A stretch of DNA of 64,000 bases, taken from the NCBI GenBank assembly GCA_963849605.1, contig CAWKHX010000017.1, forward strand, positions 248,001 through 312,000, in the 5' to 3' direction. Each line of letters starts with the position of its first letter. The stretch's first letter is position 1. The position numbers and the translations under genes are program-made. Below, piece after piece: positions 24,844 to 32,426 of this stretch. A model generated the notes under the pieces. That model did no database searches. It saw only the letters and a list, made by a program, of their open reading frames with translations, and was not told the origin of the DNA. Source of the stretch: DASPHG01 sp963849605. Its GTDB lineage: Bacteria; Actinomycetota; Thermoleophilia; Solirubrobacterales; Thermoleophilaceae.

Positions 24844-25766
24844 TCGCCGTCCTCCAGGAGCGGCAGCTTGACCGGCCCGTCGGGCGTCGCGGCCACGGCG
24901 AAGCCGTTCCGCAACGAGCGGGCATCGAGAATCGAGGCGGCCGCCTGCACTCCGAGGTCGTCGAGGCCGGTGACGATCCACACGACGGCCTGCTCCTCGA
25001 GCGCCGTCGCCGCCACGAGCCCCGTCCCGGCGTCGGCCGTGCGCACGACGTCCCCGTCCTCGTCGAGCAGCTCGAGCCGCTCGCCGTCGTCGGCGAAGCG
25101 CGCGAACACTCCGCTCGCCTCCGGCCCCTCCTCCAGGAGAGCGGGCGTGCGCACGTCGCGCAGCTCGTCCCACGTCCCCACCAGCACGCGCACGAGCTCC
25201 TTGCCTCCCGAGGCGGCGAGCTGCGACGAGCTGACGCTCGCGCCGGCCCCGACGAGCGAGTCCTTCACGTCGGAGCACGCCTCGTCGTCCGCGTCGGCGC
25301 ACTCGAGACGCACCGGGAGCCGCTCGCCCTCGAACCCGCTTCGGAACGGCTCCGGAAAGGCGCCGACGATCGCCGGGATGCGCTGCGTCGCGTTCCAGTC
25401 GCGGTTGTCCCACTGGATCACGTCGCCGCCGTGCACCTCCCAGTCCGCCGCGCCGCGGTCGGCGAGGATCCCGTTGACGAAGTAGAACCAGTCGCGCGTG
25501 CCGGCGCCTCCGGAACCCTCGACTCCGTCGATCGCCTCCACGAACTTGCCGCCGAAGCGCGTCTCGACGTCGTGCCGCGACTGGAGCAGGCGCATGACGC
25601 TCTCGTCCTCGTGCACGGTGTCGATCTTCTCCGCGGCGACCTCCTCGTGGCCGAAGTCCTTCGTCACGCGCAGGTCGGCGCCGCCCTCCTGCGCATCGCC
25701 CTCGCCGAAGCCACAGCCCCCGGCGCAGAGGGCGATGGTCAGGGCAAAGGCGGCGACGCGGGTCAC
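24840..25766 (-). CDS. DUF4430 (transcobalamin C-terminal-like) lipoprotein
   Basis: 308-residue secreted lipoprotein. A short signal peptide ends in a lipobox (LCAGGC, Cys18). A DUF4430 domain follows at about 32-123, with RDWFYFVNGILADRGAADW and VHGGDVIQWDNRDW as its conserved strands; this fold is the beta domain of animal transcobalamin and intrinsic factor. The remaining C-terminal half is acidic and unassigned (VRLECADADDEAC, VWIVTGLDDLGVQAAASIL). Lipid anchoring next to the ECF transporter suggests the surface capture or docking subunit. GTG overlaps the preceding stop. Confidence 0.85.
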   Translation of the reverse strand: MTRVAAFALTIALCAGGCGFGEGDAQEGGADLRVTKDFGHEEVAAEKIDTVHEDESVMRLLQSRHDVETRFGGKFVEAIDGVEGSGGAGTRDWFYFVNGILADRGAADWEVHGGDVIQWDNRDWNATQRIPAIVGAFPEPFRSGFEGERLPVRLECADADDEACSDVKDSLVGAGASVSSSQLAASGGKELVRVLVGTWDELRDVRTPALLEEGPEASGVFARFADDGERLELLDEDGDVVRTADAGTGLVAATALEEQAVVWIVTGLDDLGVQAAASILDARSLRNGFAVAATPDGPVKLPLLEDGE

Positions 25767-26458
25767 TCGACGCGCACCCTCTCGGCGAAGGAGCGGACGA
25801 ACGCGTCCTTCTCCGCGTAGAGCCGGTGCGCCCCCGGGGCGAGCGTGAGCGTCGCGTTCCCGTTCGCGTCCGTCTCAGCGGTGCGGTTGCCCGCGTGGAC
25901 CGTCGCGCCCTCGAGCCGCGTGCCGCGGCCCTCGTCGTCGTACGCGGTGACGCGCGCCGAGACGGTGCCGCCGCCCTCGTCGCGCACGCGCAGGCCGAGC
26001 GTCCGCTGGCAGCCGCCCGCCTGGAACACGCAGTAGAACCACGTCACCCGCACCCGGCGCTTGATCCGGCCGCTGCCGAACGGGCCGCTCGGGTCGGCCG
26101 CGCCCGTCGTGCCCTGGCGATTCCCGACCTTGTAGACCCAGCCCGAGTCGCCGCGGTTCTCGTCGTCGCCGATCGCGCGCACGAACAGGCTCGCCGGGTC
26201 GCACGAGCCGGAGAAGTCGCGCAGCTTGAGCTTCGCCACCTCGCTCCGCACGAGCGCGGCCAGCGGCGTCGCGCGCGGCACGCGGCAGCGATGGTCGCCC
26301 GCGCGCGTGCGTGTGCGCGCCGTGCCGACGGTCTCGCTCTTCGCCGCGCCGTCGCGGAAGACGACGAGCTGGTCGAACCGCGGCGCTCCCTCCGCGAGCG
26401 GCGCCGCCGCCCCCGCGAGTGCGAGGACGGCGGCAATCACGGTCGCGGCTCGGGTCAC
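25763..26458 (-). CDS. Secreted DUF4430 protein with C-terminal Ig/carboxypeptidase-regulatory-like domain
   Basis: 231 residues with a cleavable signal peptide (AATVIAAVLALAGAAAPLAEGA). The DUF4430-type core at about 60-145 contains the diagnostic GWVYKVGNRQGTTGAADP and VRVTWFYCVF, with Cys pairs that could form disulfides. Residues about 150-231 look like a small beta-sandwich (TVHAGNRTAETDANGNATL, LAPGAHRLYAEKD) of the carboxypeptidase-regulatory type. The GTG start overlaps the stop of the first DUF4430 gene, and its own stop overlaps the lipoprotein gene start. Confidence 0.83.
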   Translation of the reverse strand: MTRAATVIAAVLALAGAAAPLAEGAPRFDQLVVFRDGAAKSETVGTARTRTRAGDHRCRVPRATPLAALVRSEVAKLKLRDFSGSCDPASLFVRAIGDDENRGDSGWVYKVGNRQGTTGAADPSGPFGSGRIKRRVRVTWFYCVFQAGGCQRTLGLRVRDEGGGTVSARVTAYDDEGRGTRLEGATVHAGNRTAETDANGNATLTLAPGAHRLYAEKDAFVRSFAERVRVE

Positions 26459-27417
26459 CTGCGCCTGACCGTCTCGCAGTTGCGGCGAACGCGGTCGAGC
26501 TTGTCTGCACGCGCGACGTCGTCGCCACGGCCGCAGCGCACGCTGTCCGACGCGCCGTCGCCGCGCGAGTTGATCGTGTCGTCGCCGCCGCGGCCCGCGA
26601 GCCGCTCCGGGTTGTCGGTGCCGCGCATGCGGTCGGCCCCTCCGGTGCCGACTGTCCAGCCCGTGAGCCACCGGCTGCACTCGGACGCGGAGTCCTCCCA
26701 CACGCACAGGTGCAACAGGTCGGTCTGGACGTCGCCAGCGCGGACGCCGCGGATGAACGGCCTTCCCGCATCGTCGAAGACGACCTCCGCGGTGCCGTCG
26801 GCACCCGTCATCACATCGCCCGCGCCGTCGAGCCTGACGCCCGCGGCGGGCATCGCCTGGCCGTTCTCGTCGTATTCGCGGACCGTCACGTCGACAGGAG
26901 TGCCCGCCTGCACCACGTTGTCTGACAGGGCGAGCTCGAGCTCCTTGCCGGCATTCGAGCCAGTCGCCAGGTTCACGAAGTACCACAGCACCTCGCGATG
27001 TGAGCGGTTGATCGGGAACTGATCGGCGCCCACGTCAGCCAAGACGTGATCGACCTTGTAGTTCCAGAAGGCCATGTCGCTGCCCTCATAGCCGCCGACA
27101 CCGCACACGAACTTGCCGAAGTCGAACTCATCACTGACCTGCACGGGACGGAGCGCGCGGGTGAAGTCGGCCGCCTGGAACAGGAGGCCGAGGGCCGACG
27201 GGCCGTCGATCGTGTAGCTGTCGCCGGTGCCACCGCACGCGGTGCTCGTCTCGTACGAGATCGAGTCGTGCACGTAGCGGAAGCCCGGGCCGATGTCGTG
27301 GCCGTCGGCCTCGACACGCAGCTTGGTGGTCACAGCATCGGCGATGGCGGGCCACGCCGCCAGCACCACGAACACGCACGCGGCAAGAGCCGCGCGCTTC
27401 AGGGAATGGATGTGCAT
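26455..27417 (-). CDS. Secreted DUF4430 protein with RTX-like calcium-binding repeats
   Basis: 320 residues, first gene behind the cobalamin riboswitch. Signal peptide 1-28 (LAACVFVVLAAWPAIADA). DUF4430-like domain at about 68-150, with FWNYKVDHVLADVGADQF and EVLWYFVN. An Ig-like domain (about 158-245, VDVTVREYDENG) follows, then RTX-type repeats at about 258-310 (GGADRMRGTDNPERL, GRGGDDTINSRGDG, CGRGDDVARADKLDRV) that usually bind calcium outside the cell. ATG at 27417 has an AAAGGG ribosome site 10 bases upstream, part of which lies in the hairpin at 27425-27441. Confidence 0.86.
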   Translation of the reverse strand: MHIHSLKRAALAACVFVVLAAWPAIADAVTTKLRVEADGHDIGPGFRYVHDSISYETSTACGGTGDSYTIDGPSALGLLFQAADFTRALRPVQVSDEFDFGKFVCGVGGYEGSDMAFWNYKVDHVLADVGADQFPINRSHREVLWYFVNLATGSNAGKELELALSDNVVQAGTPVDVTVREYDENGQAMPAAGVRLDGAGDVMTGADGTAEVVFDDAGRPFIRGVRAGDVQTDLLHLCVWEDSASECSRWLTGWTVGTGGADRMRGTDNPERLAGRGGDDTINSRGDGASDSVRCGRGDDVARADKLDRVRRNCETVRRR

Positions 27418-27424
27418 CAGAGGC

Positions 27425-27441
27425 ACCCTTTCCTCGAGGGT
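27425..27441 (-). promoter_or_regulatory. Hairpin overlapping the ribosome binding site of the riboswitch operon
   Basis: ACCCT-CGAGGAA-AGGGT on the minus strand places the purine-rich ribosome site in the loop and 3' arm, just upstream of ATG 27417. It lies between the riboswitch and the first gene and could be the expression platform for translational control. Confidence 0.4.
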
Positions 27442-27454
27442 TGACGTTGCCTGT

Positions 27455-27605
27455 GACCGGAGGCAGGTCTCCTGGCTCCCGGATTCGCCCTTCCGCGCCT
27501 TCCCGGAGAGCTGTCGCTCCCCAGTGGCTGCCATGCGGATGGCCTAGCCGGTCACAGTGGCGGGACCGCGCCGGATTCACACCGGACTTCCCTTGACCAC
27601 CGGTC
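27455..27605 (-). ncRNA. Cobalamin riboswitch (adenosylcobalamin/B12 element)
   Basis: Classical B12-element core on the minus strand: GGTGTGAATCCGGCGCGGTC then CCGCCACTGTGA near the 5' part, and GGGAGCCAGGAGACCTGCC (B12 box) near the 3' end. The closing P1 helix is visible as GACCGG (27605-27600) pairing with CCGGTC (27460-27455). It lies 38 bases upstream of the first DUF4430 gene and would repress the operon when cobalamin is plentiful. This is the strongest evidence that the operon handles cobalamin or a related corrinoid. Confidence 0.95.
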
Positions 27606-27612
27606 GTTGGCC

Positions 27613-27618
27613 AGGATA
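27613..27618 (-). promoter_or_regulatory. -10 box TATCCT for the riboswitch operon
   Basis: TATCCT on the minus strand ends 7 bases before the first base of the riboswitch P1 helix, so transcription would start right at the aptamer. No good -35 match is seen at the usual distance. Confidence 0.4.
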
Positions 27619-27662
27619 CACGCGCAACCGTCCAACCTCGCCCGCGCTCGGGCGTTGGAAGA

Positions 27663-27802
27663 CCTGAAGGGCAAGGCGTTCGCCGATTGCTTTTCGGAGG
27701 GCAAGGAGAGGAACGCCTTCAGCCGGAGGACGAGCCAGATCTACCCCCTGGCTCGTCAAGTACCCCCAAGGAAAGGGCGTCCCAGGATGGGGCGCCCTTT
27801 CC
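27663..27802. other. Structured non-coding stretch with three stem-loops
   Basis: Between the riboswitch promoter and the PAP2 gene there is no gene, but three inverted repeats: CTGAAGG-GCGTTC (27663-27680, with a 5-base bulge) against GAACGCCTTCAG (27712-27725 area); GACGAGCCAG/CTGGCTCGTC (27729-27757, perfect 10 bp); and GGAAAGGGCG/CGCCCTTTCC (27770-27802, perfect 10 bp with an inner CCCA/TGGG pairing). The last one is followed on the plus strand by CTTTT. It may contain the PAP2 terminator and possibly a small RNA. Confidence 0.45.
27770..27802. terminator. Strong hairpin downstream of the PAP2 gene
   Basis: Perfect 10-base stem GGAAAGGGCG/CGCCCTTTCC with an inner 3-4 base pair stem, 4 bases beyond the PAP2 stop. 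The T-tract (CTTTT) is on the plus-strand side, so on the minus strand it would act as a factor-dependent or intrinsic-like block without a U-tail. Confidence 0.55.
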
Positions 27803-27806
27803 CTTT

Positions 27807-28631
27807 TCAGCGCCTGTCGTGGACGGTCAGGACGGCGCCGACGAGCACGGCGACGAGCGCCGCCGTGGCCGCCGCGATCACCGCGAACGCCGTGTGGCCC
27901 TCCGCGTATCCGGTCAGACGCGGCAGGCGCTCCAGCGCCAGCCAACCGACGACGACGAGCGGGACGAGCACCGCCACCACCGCCGGCCACCACGCGTACG
28001 CCTCCTCGTGCGCCGGCAGGGCAGCCCTCAGCCGGCCCGTCCGCATCACCGCCAGCGTGCCGAAGCACCAGGTGGCGGCGACCAGGTACCCACCCGCCAC
28101 GTCGCTCGGGAAGTGCCAGTCGAGCGACACGATCGCGAACCCGACCGCCAGCGCGAAGCCGGCGCCGATGAAACCGACCAGCGGCCTGAACCGTGCGGGC
28201 GCGACCATCACGGCCGCAAGCGCGAGCGACATCGCCGCTGTGGCGTGCCCGCTCGGGAACGCCGCGGCCGCGACGCCGTAGTCGCCGAACATCCCGCGCG
28301 GGTTCGCCAGCAGCGGCTTCAGCACCTGCGTAGTCACGTTCGCGCCGACCACGACCACGCCCGCGGCGAGCCCCACGAGCGGATAGCCGCGCACGAAGCC
28401 GATCGCGACTAGGACAAGCCCGATCAGCGCGAACGGCAACGGGTCCGCGAGGTTGGCGATGCCGTCGGCGAGCTCGGCGAGGCGCGGCCGCCCCAGCTCG
28501 CCGAAGGCCTGGAGGGCATGCTCGTCGGCCGCCGCGCCGGGCTCGGTCCCGTAGACGACTGCCAAGAGGACCAGGAAGGCGGCGACGCAGGCCGCCGCGG
28601 CCATCCAGAGACGCCGGGGCGTATCCAGCAT
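27807..28631 (-). CDS. PAP2-family membrane phosphatase
   Basis: Integral membrane phosphatidic-acid-phosphatase-type enzyme of about 274 residues, active site facing outside; such enzymes dephosphorylate lipid phosphates, for example undecaprenyl diphosphate. The three catalytic motifs are present: KPLLANPRG, FPSGHATAAMS and SLDWHFPSDVAGG. About seven hydrophobic helices are visible. ATG at 28631 is chosen because it sits just before the first helix and has TAGCCT 7 bases upstream; a longer frame exists but overlaps the tRNA-Glu promoter. Confidence 0.88.
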   Translation of the reverse strand: MLDTPRRLWMAAAACVAAFLVLLAVVYGTEPGAAADEHALQAFGELGRPRLAELADGIANLADPLPFALIGLVLVAIGFVRGYPLVGLAAGVVVVGANVTTQVLKPLLANPRGMFGDYGVAAAAFPSGHATAAMSLALAAVMVAPARFRPLVGFIGAGFALAVGFAIVSLDWHFPSDVAGGYLVAATWCFGTLAVMRTGRLRAALPAHEEAYAWWPAVVAVLVPLVVVGWLALERLPRLTGYAEGHTAFAVIAAATAALVAVLVGAVLTVHDRR

Positions 28632-28713
28632 CCATTCGAGGCTACTGAGCGTTCCAGCCGCTCTCGCCCGGAAGAAGGTCTGCGACCGAGCCTCTAGAAT
28701 CGCCCGTTCCCAA

Positions 28714-28786
28714 GCCGCCATCGTCTAGGGGACTAGGACGCCGCCCTCTCACGGCGGAAACCGGGGTTCGAATCCCCGTGGCGGTA
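28714..28786 (+). tRNA. tRNA-Glu (CTC)
   Basis: 73-base cloverleaf: acceptor arms GCCGCCA and TGGCGGT (one terminal G-T pair), D-loop with TAGGGGACTAGGA, anticodon stem CCGCC/GGCGG around the loop CTCTCAC (anticodon CTC), and T-arm CGGGG-TTCGAAT-CCCCG. CCA is not encoded. A TAGAAT box lies 13 bases upstream (28695-28700). Confidence 0.96.
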
Positions 28787-28796
28787 CTTCCCCTCT

Positions 28797-29516
28797 CTAC
28801 GCCAGCAGAGGATCAGCCAGGTCCGGAGGGACGTCCGTCTCCCACTCATGCCGCTGCACGATCTCGAGCAGCTGGGCGCGCAGATCGGCCTTGTCTGCCG
28901 GGATGCGAACGCTCCCTATGTTCGGGGTTGAAACCCCGGCGTCGGCGTCCTTCTCGACGTCGAGGCCGTCGTAGAGCCACTTCGCGCCCCAATCCGGGTT
29001 TTCCACGTCTAGAAGCGGGAGGTTGATGTCGTGGAAAATGATCCTTGCCCGGGGTCGCAGGCACGGTAGGAGCGCCAGCATGTCCAGCGTCGGCCACGGG
29101 TGGCGGTGGTCGGCGTCGACGAACGCGAGGCCGAGGGTGTCCGGCTCGAGATCCGCGGCCGCACTGGAGGCGGTCGCGGGATTGTGGAACGTCACATGAC
29201 TGAGCAACTCGGCTGGAAGCATCTCGCGGACGGCGTCGCCGGTGCGTCGGCTTTCGTCGCAGTAGAACCGCTCCCTGAGGTCGTACGACCGCACCTCGAA
29301 ATCCGATCCGATCTCGCCCGCCTCGTGCGCGATGTTCAGGGCGTCGCAGATGATCGCTGTGGACACGCCGGAGGCCGTCCCGATCTCTACGGCGATTGCG
29401 GACTCCGCTTCGATTGCGCACGCATACAGGTAGTGCGCATCGGAGTACGAGATGTAACCGCTCGCCCATCCCGGGGCTGACCTGTGGAGCTCCCCGGGCG
29501 CCTCTCGGAACTTCAC
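28797..29516 (-). CDS. Class I SAM-dependent methyltransferase-like protein
   Basis: 239-residue soluble protein with a Rossmann methyltransferase core: AVEIGTASGVSTAIICDAL (SAM motif I), RSYDLRERFY (acidic loop II), TLGLAFVDADHRHPWPTLD and RARIIFHDINLPL. This is the Methyltransf_24/cephalosporin-hydroxylase-like layout. Substrate unknown. The GTG at 29516 lies one base after the cupin stop, so the two genes form an operon; an upstream in-frame extension overlaps the cupin gene and was not used. Confidence 0.82.
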   Translation of the reverse strand: MKFREAPGELHRSAPGWASGYISYSDAHYLYACAIEAESAIAVEIGTASGVSTAIICDALNIAHEAGEIGSDFEVRSYDLRERFYCDESRRTGDAVREMLPAELLSHVTFHNPATASSAAADLEPDTLGLAFVDADHRHPWPTLDMLALLPCLRPRARIIFHDINLPLLDVENPDWGAKWLYDGLDVEKDADAGVSTPNIGSVRIPADKADLRAQLLEIVQRHEWETDVPPDLADPLLA

Positions 29517-29517
29517 C

Positions 29518-29922
29518 TCAGCTACCGGCCCACCAGTCGCGCTGTCCCTCGACGTCTTCACGCGGATCCTCGCCGAGATTGGGAGCGCCAATGACGATGA
29601 TCTCGAGGCCGTCGGGCCCGGCCTCGTAGCCTCGCCACGTACCGGGCGCGACGCGCACCGCGTCCCACTCCTTGAGCTCGATGATCTCGTCGTCGAGCTT
29701 CATCCGCCCGCTCCCGCGCAGGACCACGTACACCTCCTCCTGCGTCTTGTGCGTGTGGCCGTACGGAAAGCGATAGCCGGGCGGGACGCGCTGGTAGCCC
29801 AGGCCGGATTGCTCGAGCTCGAGCGCCTTGGTGGCCAAGCGGAACTCCAGGTCCGGCGCGCCGTCGAAGTTGGACCCGACGTCCTCCAGGTCCTCCTTGA
29901 AGTTCCTGAGCGTGAACGGCAC
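29518..29922 (-). CDS. Cupin domain protein
   Basis: 134-residue single-domain cupin. Metal-binding motif 1 is FPYGHTHKTQEEVYVVLRGSG (two His and a Glu) and motif 2 lies around APGTWRGYEAGPDGL. Many such proteins are isomerases or simple metal-dependent enzymes; no specific function can be assigned. GTG at 29922 follows the non-coding gap before the divergent M23 gene. It is paired with the methyltransferase downstream. Confidence 0.85.
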   Translation of the reverse strand: MPFTLRNFKEDLEDVGSNFDGAPDLEFRLATKALELEQSGLGYQRVPPGYRFPYGHTHKTQEEVYVVLRGSGRMKLDDEIIELKEWDAVRVAPGTWRGYEAGPDGLEIIVIGAPNLGEDPREDVEGQRDWWAGS

Positions 29923-30004
29923 GGTCGCAATCCTACGGTGCCCTCTGCGGCCATGACGAGGGCAAAAAGTGCAGCAAAACAGCGCCTAGGCCGATGGACC
30001 GCGC

Positions 30005-30991
30005 ATGCGTGCAGCCGCTCTCGCCTTGGTTCTTGGGGTTGGCCTCGTCCTGCCCGCGGCCGCTGACGCCAGCCGCGCGAACGTCGCCGCTCTCCAGGTG
30101 GCGATGCGCGCGCTCGGGCTGTACGGGAGCACGGTCGATGGGATTGCGGGACCTCTGACTCGCGGTGCCGTGCGCACGTTCCAGCGCCGGCGCAACTTGC
30201 AGGTGGACGGCATCGCGGGACCGCGCACACGCCGCGCGCTGGGGCGGCGCGGTGGGCCGCGCCTCGGCAGCCGGATGATGCGCAAGGGCATCCGCGGCTG
30301 GGACGTTGCCGCCCTGCAGTTCCTGCTCGCCAGTCGGGGCTACGGCCCGGGCGGATACGACGGCGGCTTCGGGCCCAACACCCAGGCCGCCGTTCTCAGC
30401 TACCAACGCGCCGCCGGACTCACCGTCGACGGCGTCGCGGGCCCCGCGACGTTGCGGGCCCTTCGGCACCGGCGTGTCTACTCGAGTCCGGGTGACCCGG
30501 TCCGCTTCCTCCGGCCCATCAGCGCGCCGATCACCGATGGGTTCGGATGGGTCGGTGGACGCCGCCATACCGGACTCGACATGCCGGCCACCTATGGCAC
30601 GCGCGTGGGTGCCGCGGGCCGTGGACGGGTGGCCTTCGCCGGCTGGAACTCGGGCGGCTACGGCAACCTCATCGTCATCAAGCACCGCTTGGGCTTTGAG
30701 TCGTGGTACGCCCACCTGTCGAGCATCGCCGTGTCGCCGGGACAGTGGGTTGTCGGCGGAACCACGATCGGCTACGTCGGCTCGACCGGCCACTCGACCG
30801 GGCCACACCTCCACTTCGAAGTGCGCCATTTCGGGACCCCGATCGACCCGAGCCCGCGGCTGCTCACCGCAGCGGCAGCGAGCCGAGCGCCGACGCAACA
30901 CGTTCGCCGCCTCGCGTGTCGCCCGAACGCGGACGCTCGGCGGACCAGTGATGCCGATCCGCCGGTCGCTCGCTTCGGCCGCTGTCCGTGA
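30005..30991 (+). CDS. Secreted peptidoglycan-binding M23 metallopeptidase
   Basis: 328-residue exported protein. Signal peptide (LALVLGVGLVLPAAADA), two peptidoglycan-binding-1 domains (about 30-85, VAALQVAMRALGLYGSTVDG; about 95-155, WDVAALQFLLASRGYG), then an M23/LytM domain (about 170-280) with the zinc ligands in GGRRHTGLDMP (His, Asp) and GPHLHFEVR. It would cut peptide cross-links of the cell wall. The last 43 codons overlap the 3' end of the convergent GT39 gene. Confidence 0.93.
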   Translation: MRAAALALVLGVGLVLPAAADASRANVAALQVAMRALGLYGSTVDGIAGPLTRGAVRTFQRRRNLQVDGIAGPRTRRALGRRGGPRLGSRMMRKGIRGWDVAALQFLLASRGYGPGGYDGGFGPNTQAAVLSYQRAAGLTVDGVAGPATLRALRHRRVYSSPGDPVRFLRPISAPITDGFGWVGGRRHTGLDMPATYGTRVGAAGRGRVAFAGWNSGGYGNLIVIKHRLGFESWYAHLSSIAVSPGQWVVGGTTIGYVGSTGHSTGPHLHFEVRHFGTPIDPSPRLLTAAAASRAPTQHVRRLACRPNADARRTSDADPPVARFGRCP

Positions 30992-32426
30992 TCGGCCCGT
31001 TGTCCGAGGGGTCCTCGTACAGCACCAGGCTGAGGCTCGGCTCCAGCCGAGTGAGCGCCGGCCGCTGAACCCGGCGCGGACGGCTCGAGTGCAGGCGAGT
31101 GACCCTCAGCCCGCCGAGCACGTGTTGCTCCGTCGGCTCGAAGCCCGCGAAGCTCCGGGAGACAAGGCCGTCGTCCCACCAACCCACCACCACGAGCTCG
31201 TCGACGCGGGGGTTGTCCCAGTAGCCCTCCACGCCGAGGTACAGCTTGAGCGTGGCCCCGGCGTTCTCGCGTGCGACGACAGCCGCTGAGGGGCCCGCGC
31301 GGATCAGTTCGGCCGCGCCGCGGTAGTCGGTTCTTTGAAGCTCGGGCGAGTCTGCGACCCGTATGACGACCAGAGCCGAGACGGCGCACAGGCCGACGGC
31401 GGCCGCCGTGCCCAGCAGACCAGACCGCCGCGCGCCGAACCCGGCCGCGACGACAAGCCCGAGCGGGACGAGCGCCGGAAGCAGGTTCTTGCTGAGCACG
31501 CGGTCTGCATCCACCAGAATGAGCGCGAGCGGCACGATCACCACCGCGAGGCCAAGCGTCGCCGCGATGCCTGCGCCGCGGCGCTCGCGCCCGTCAGCGC
31601 GTAGGGCCAGGAGGAGCAGGCCGACCCCGACGAGCACGATGGATACGGGCAGCACGTGGGCGAGGTCATCGCCTGTGGCCCCCACGAGAAACTCGTCCAT
31701 ATCGCTCAGACGCTTGTCAAGCGGGATCTCAGTGATCCAGCCGGTTTTGTCCCCGTGAGACTGATGGATGGCGAGCGGCGCCAGCGCGAGCCCTACGGCG
31801 GTCACGGCCCCGACCGCGAGCTGAACGTCGCGCTGCCGCCGGCTCGCAAGCAGCCATATCGCCTCCGCGCCGACGATGACCAGGCCGAAGTAGTGCGTCG
31901 CGAGAGTGAGAGCGGAGGCGACCGCCCAGAGGGCGAGACGTCGGCGAGTCGGCGACTCGAGCGCGTACACGAACAGGAGCACCGATGCGGTGCTCGTAAG
32001 CGCGAGCAGGGAGTAGGCACGAGCCTCCTGGGAGAACCAGACGAGCATCGGGTTGACCGCGACGAGGGCGCACAGGACGACACCGACACGCCGGGAAACA
32101 AGCTTCGCCCCGAGCGCGTAGGCCACCGGCACGAGCGCCGTGCCGATCAGCGCCGACAGCGTCCGTAGCCCGATCTCGCCAGTGCCGAAGAGCTTCGACC
32201 AGAACCACGCGATCGCGTAGTAGAGAGGGGGCGTCGACTCGCCCTCGGCAACCTCCTTCAACATCTGGATGAAGTTCGCGTCGAGCACGGTCCCCGCCGT
32301 GACGGATTCGTCGGCCGAGAAGCTCTGCGCGTCCAGCGTGGCGAACCGCAACAGCGCCGCGACCACCGTGATCCCCACGACGATCGCGACGTCGGCGCGC
32401 CGCCCCTCCGCGTCGACGCCGGCCAT
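30864..32426 (-). CDS. GT39-like membrane glycosyltransferase
   Basis: 520-residue polytopic protein of the dolichyl-phosphate-mannose-protein mannosyltransferase/ArnT type (GT-C fold). The N-terminal external loop has the catalytic-like acidic residues SFSADESVTAG, and about ten helices follow (for example VAIVVGITVVAALLRFA, GLRTLSALIGTALVPVAYAL). It transfers sugars from lipid carriers outside the membrane. Its ATG overlaps the stop of the HprK-like gene by one base (TGATG), linking it to the glycan cluster. The C-terminal 43 codons are antisense to the M23 gene. Confidence 0.85.
   Translation of the reverse strand: MAGVDAEGRRADVAIVVGITVVAALLRFATLDAQSFSADESVTAGTVLDANFIQMLKEVAEGESTPPLYYAIAWFWSKLFGTGEIGLRTLSALIGTALVPVAYALGAKLVSRRVGVVLCALVAVNPMLVWFSQEARAYSLLALTSTASVLLFVYALESPTRRRLALWAVASALTLATHYFGLVIVGAEAIWLLASRRQRDVQLAVGAVTAVGLALAPLAIHQSHGDKTGWITEIPLDKRLSDMDEFLVGATGDDLAHVLPVSIVLVGVGLLLLALRADGRERRGAGIAATLGLAVVIVPLALILVDADRVLSKNLLPALVPLGLVVAAGFGARRSGLLGTAAAVGLCAVSALVVIRVADSPELQRTDYRGAAELIRAGPSAAVVARENAGATLKLYLGVEGYWDNPRVDELVVVGWWDDGLVSRSFAGFEPTEQHVLGGLRVTRLHSSRPRRVQRPALTRLEPSLSLVLYEDPSDNGPITDSGRSERPADRHHWSAERPRSGDTRGGERVASALGSLPLR

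Noticed and set aside
28797..29591. Longer methyltransferase starting at 29591
   Set aside because: It would overlap the cupin gene by 74 bases, whereas the GTG at 29516 follows the cupin stop by one base and begins just before the conserved region.
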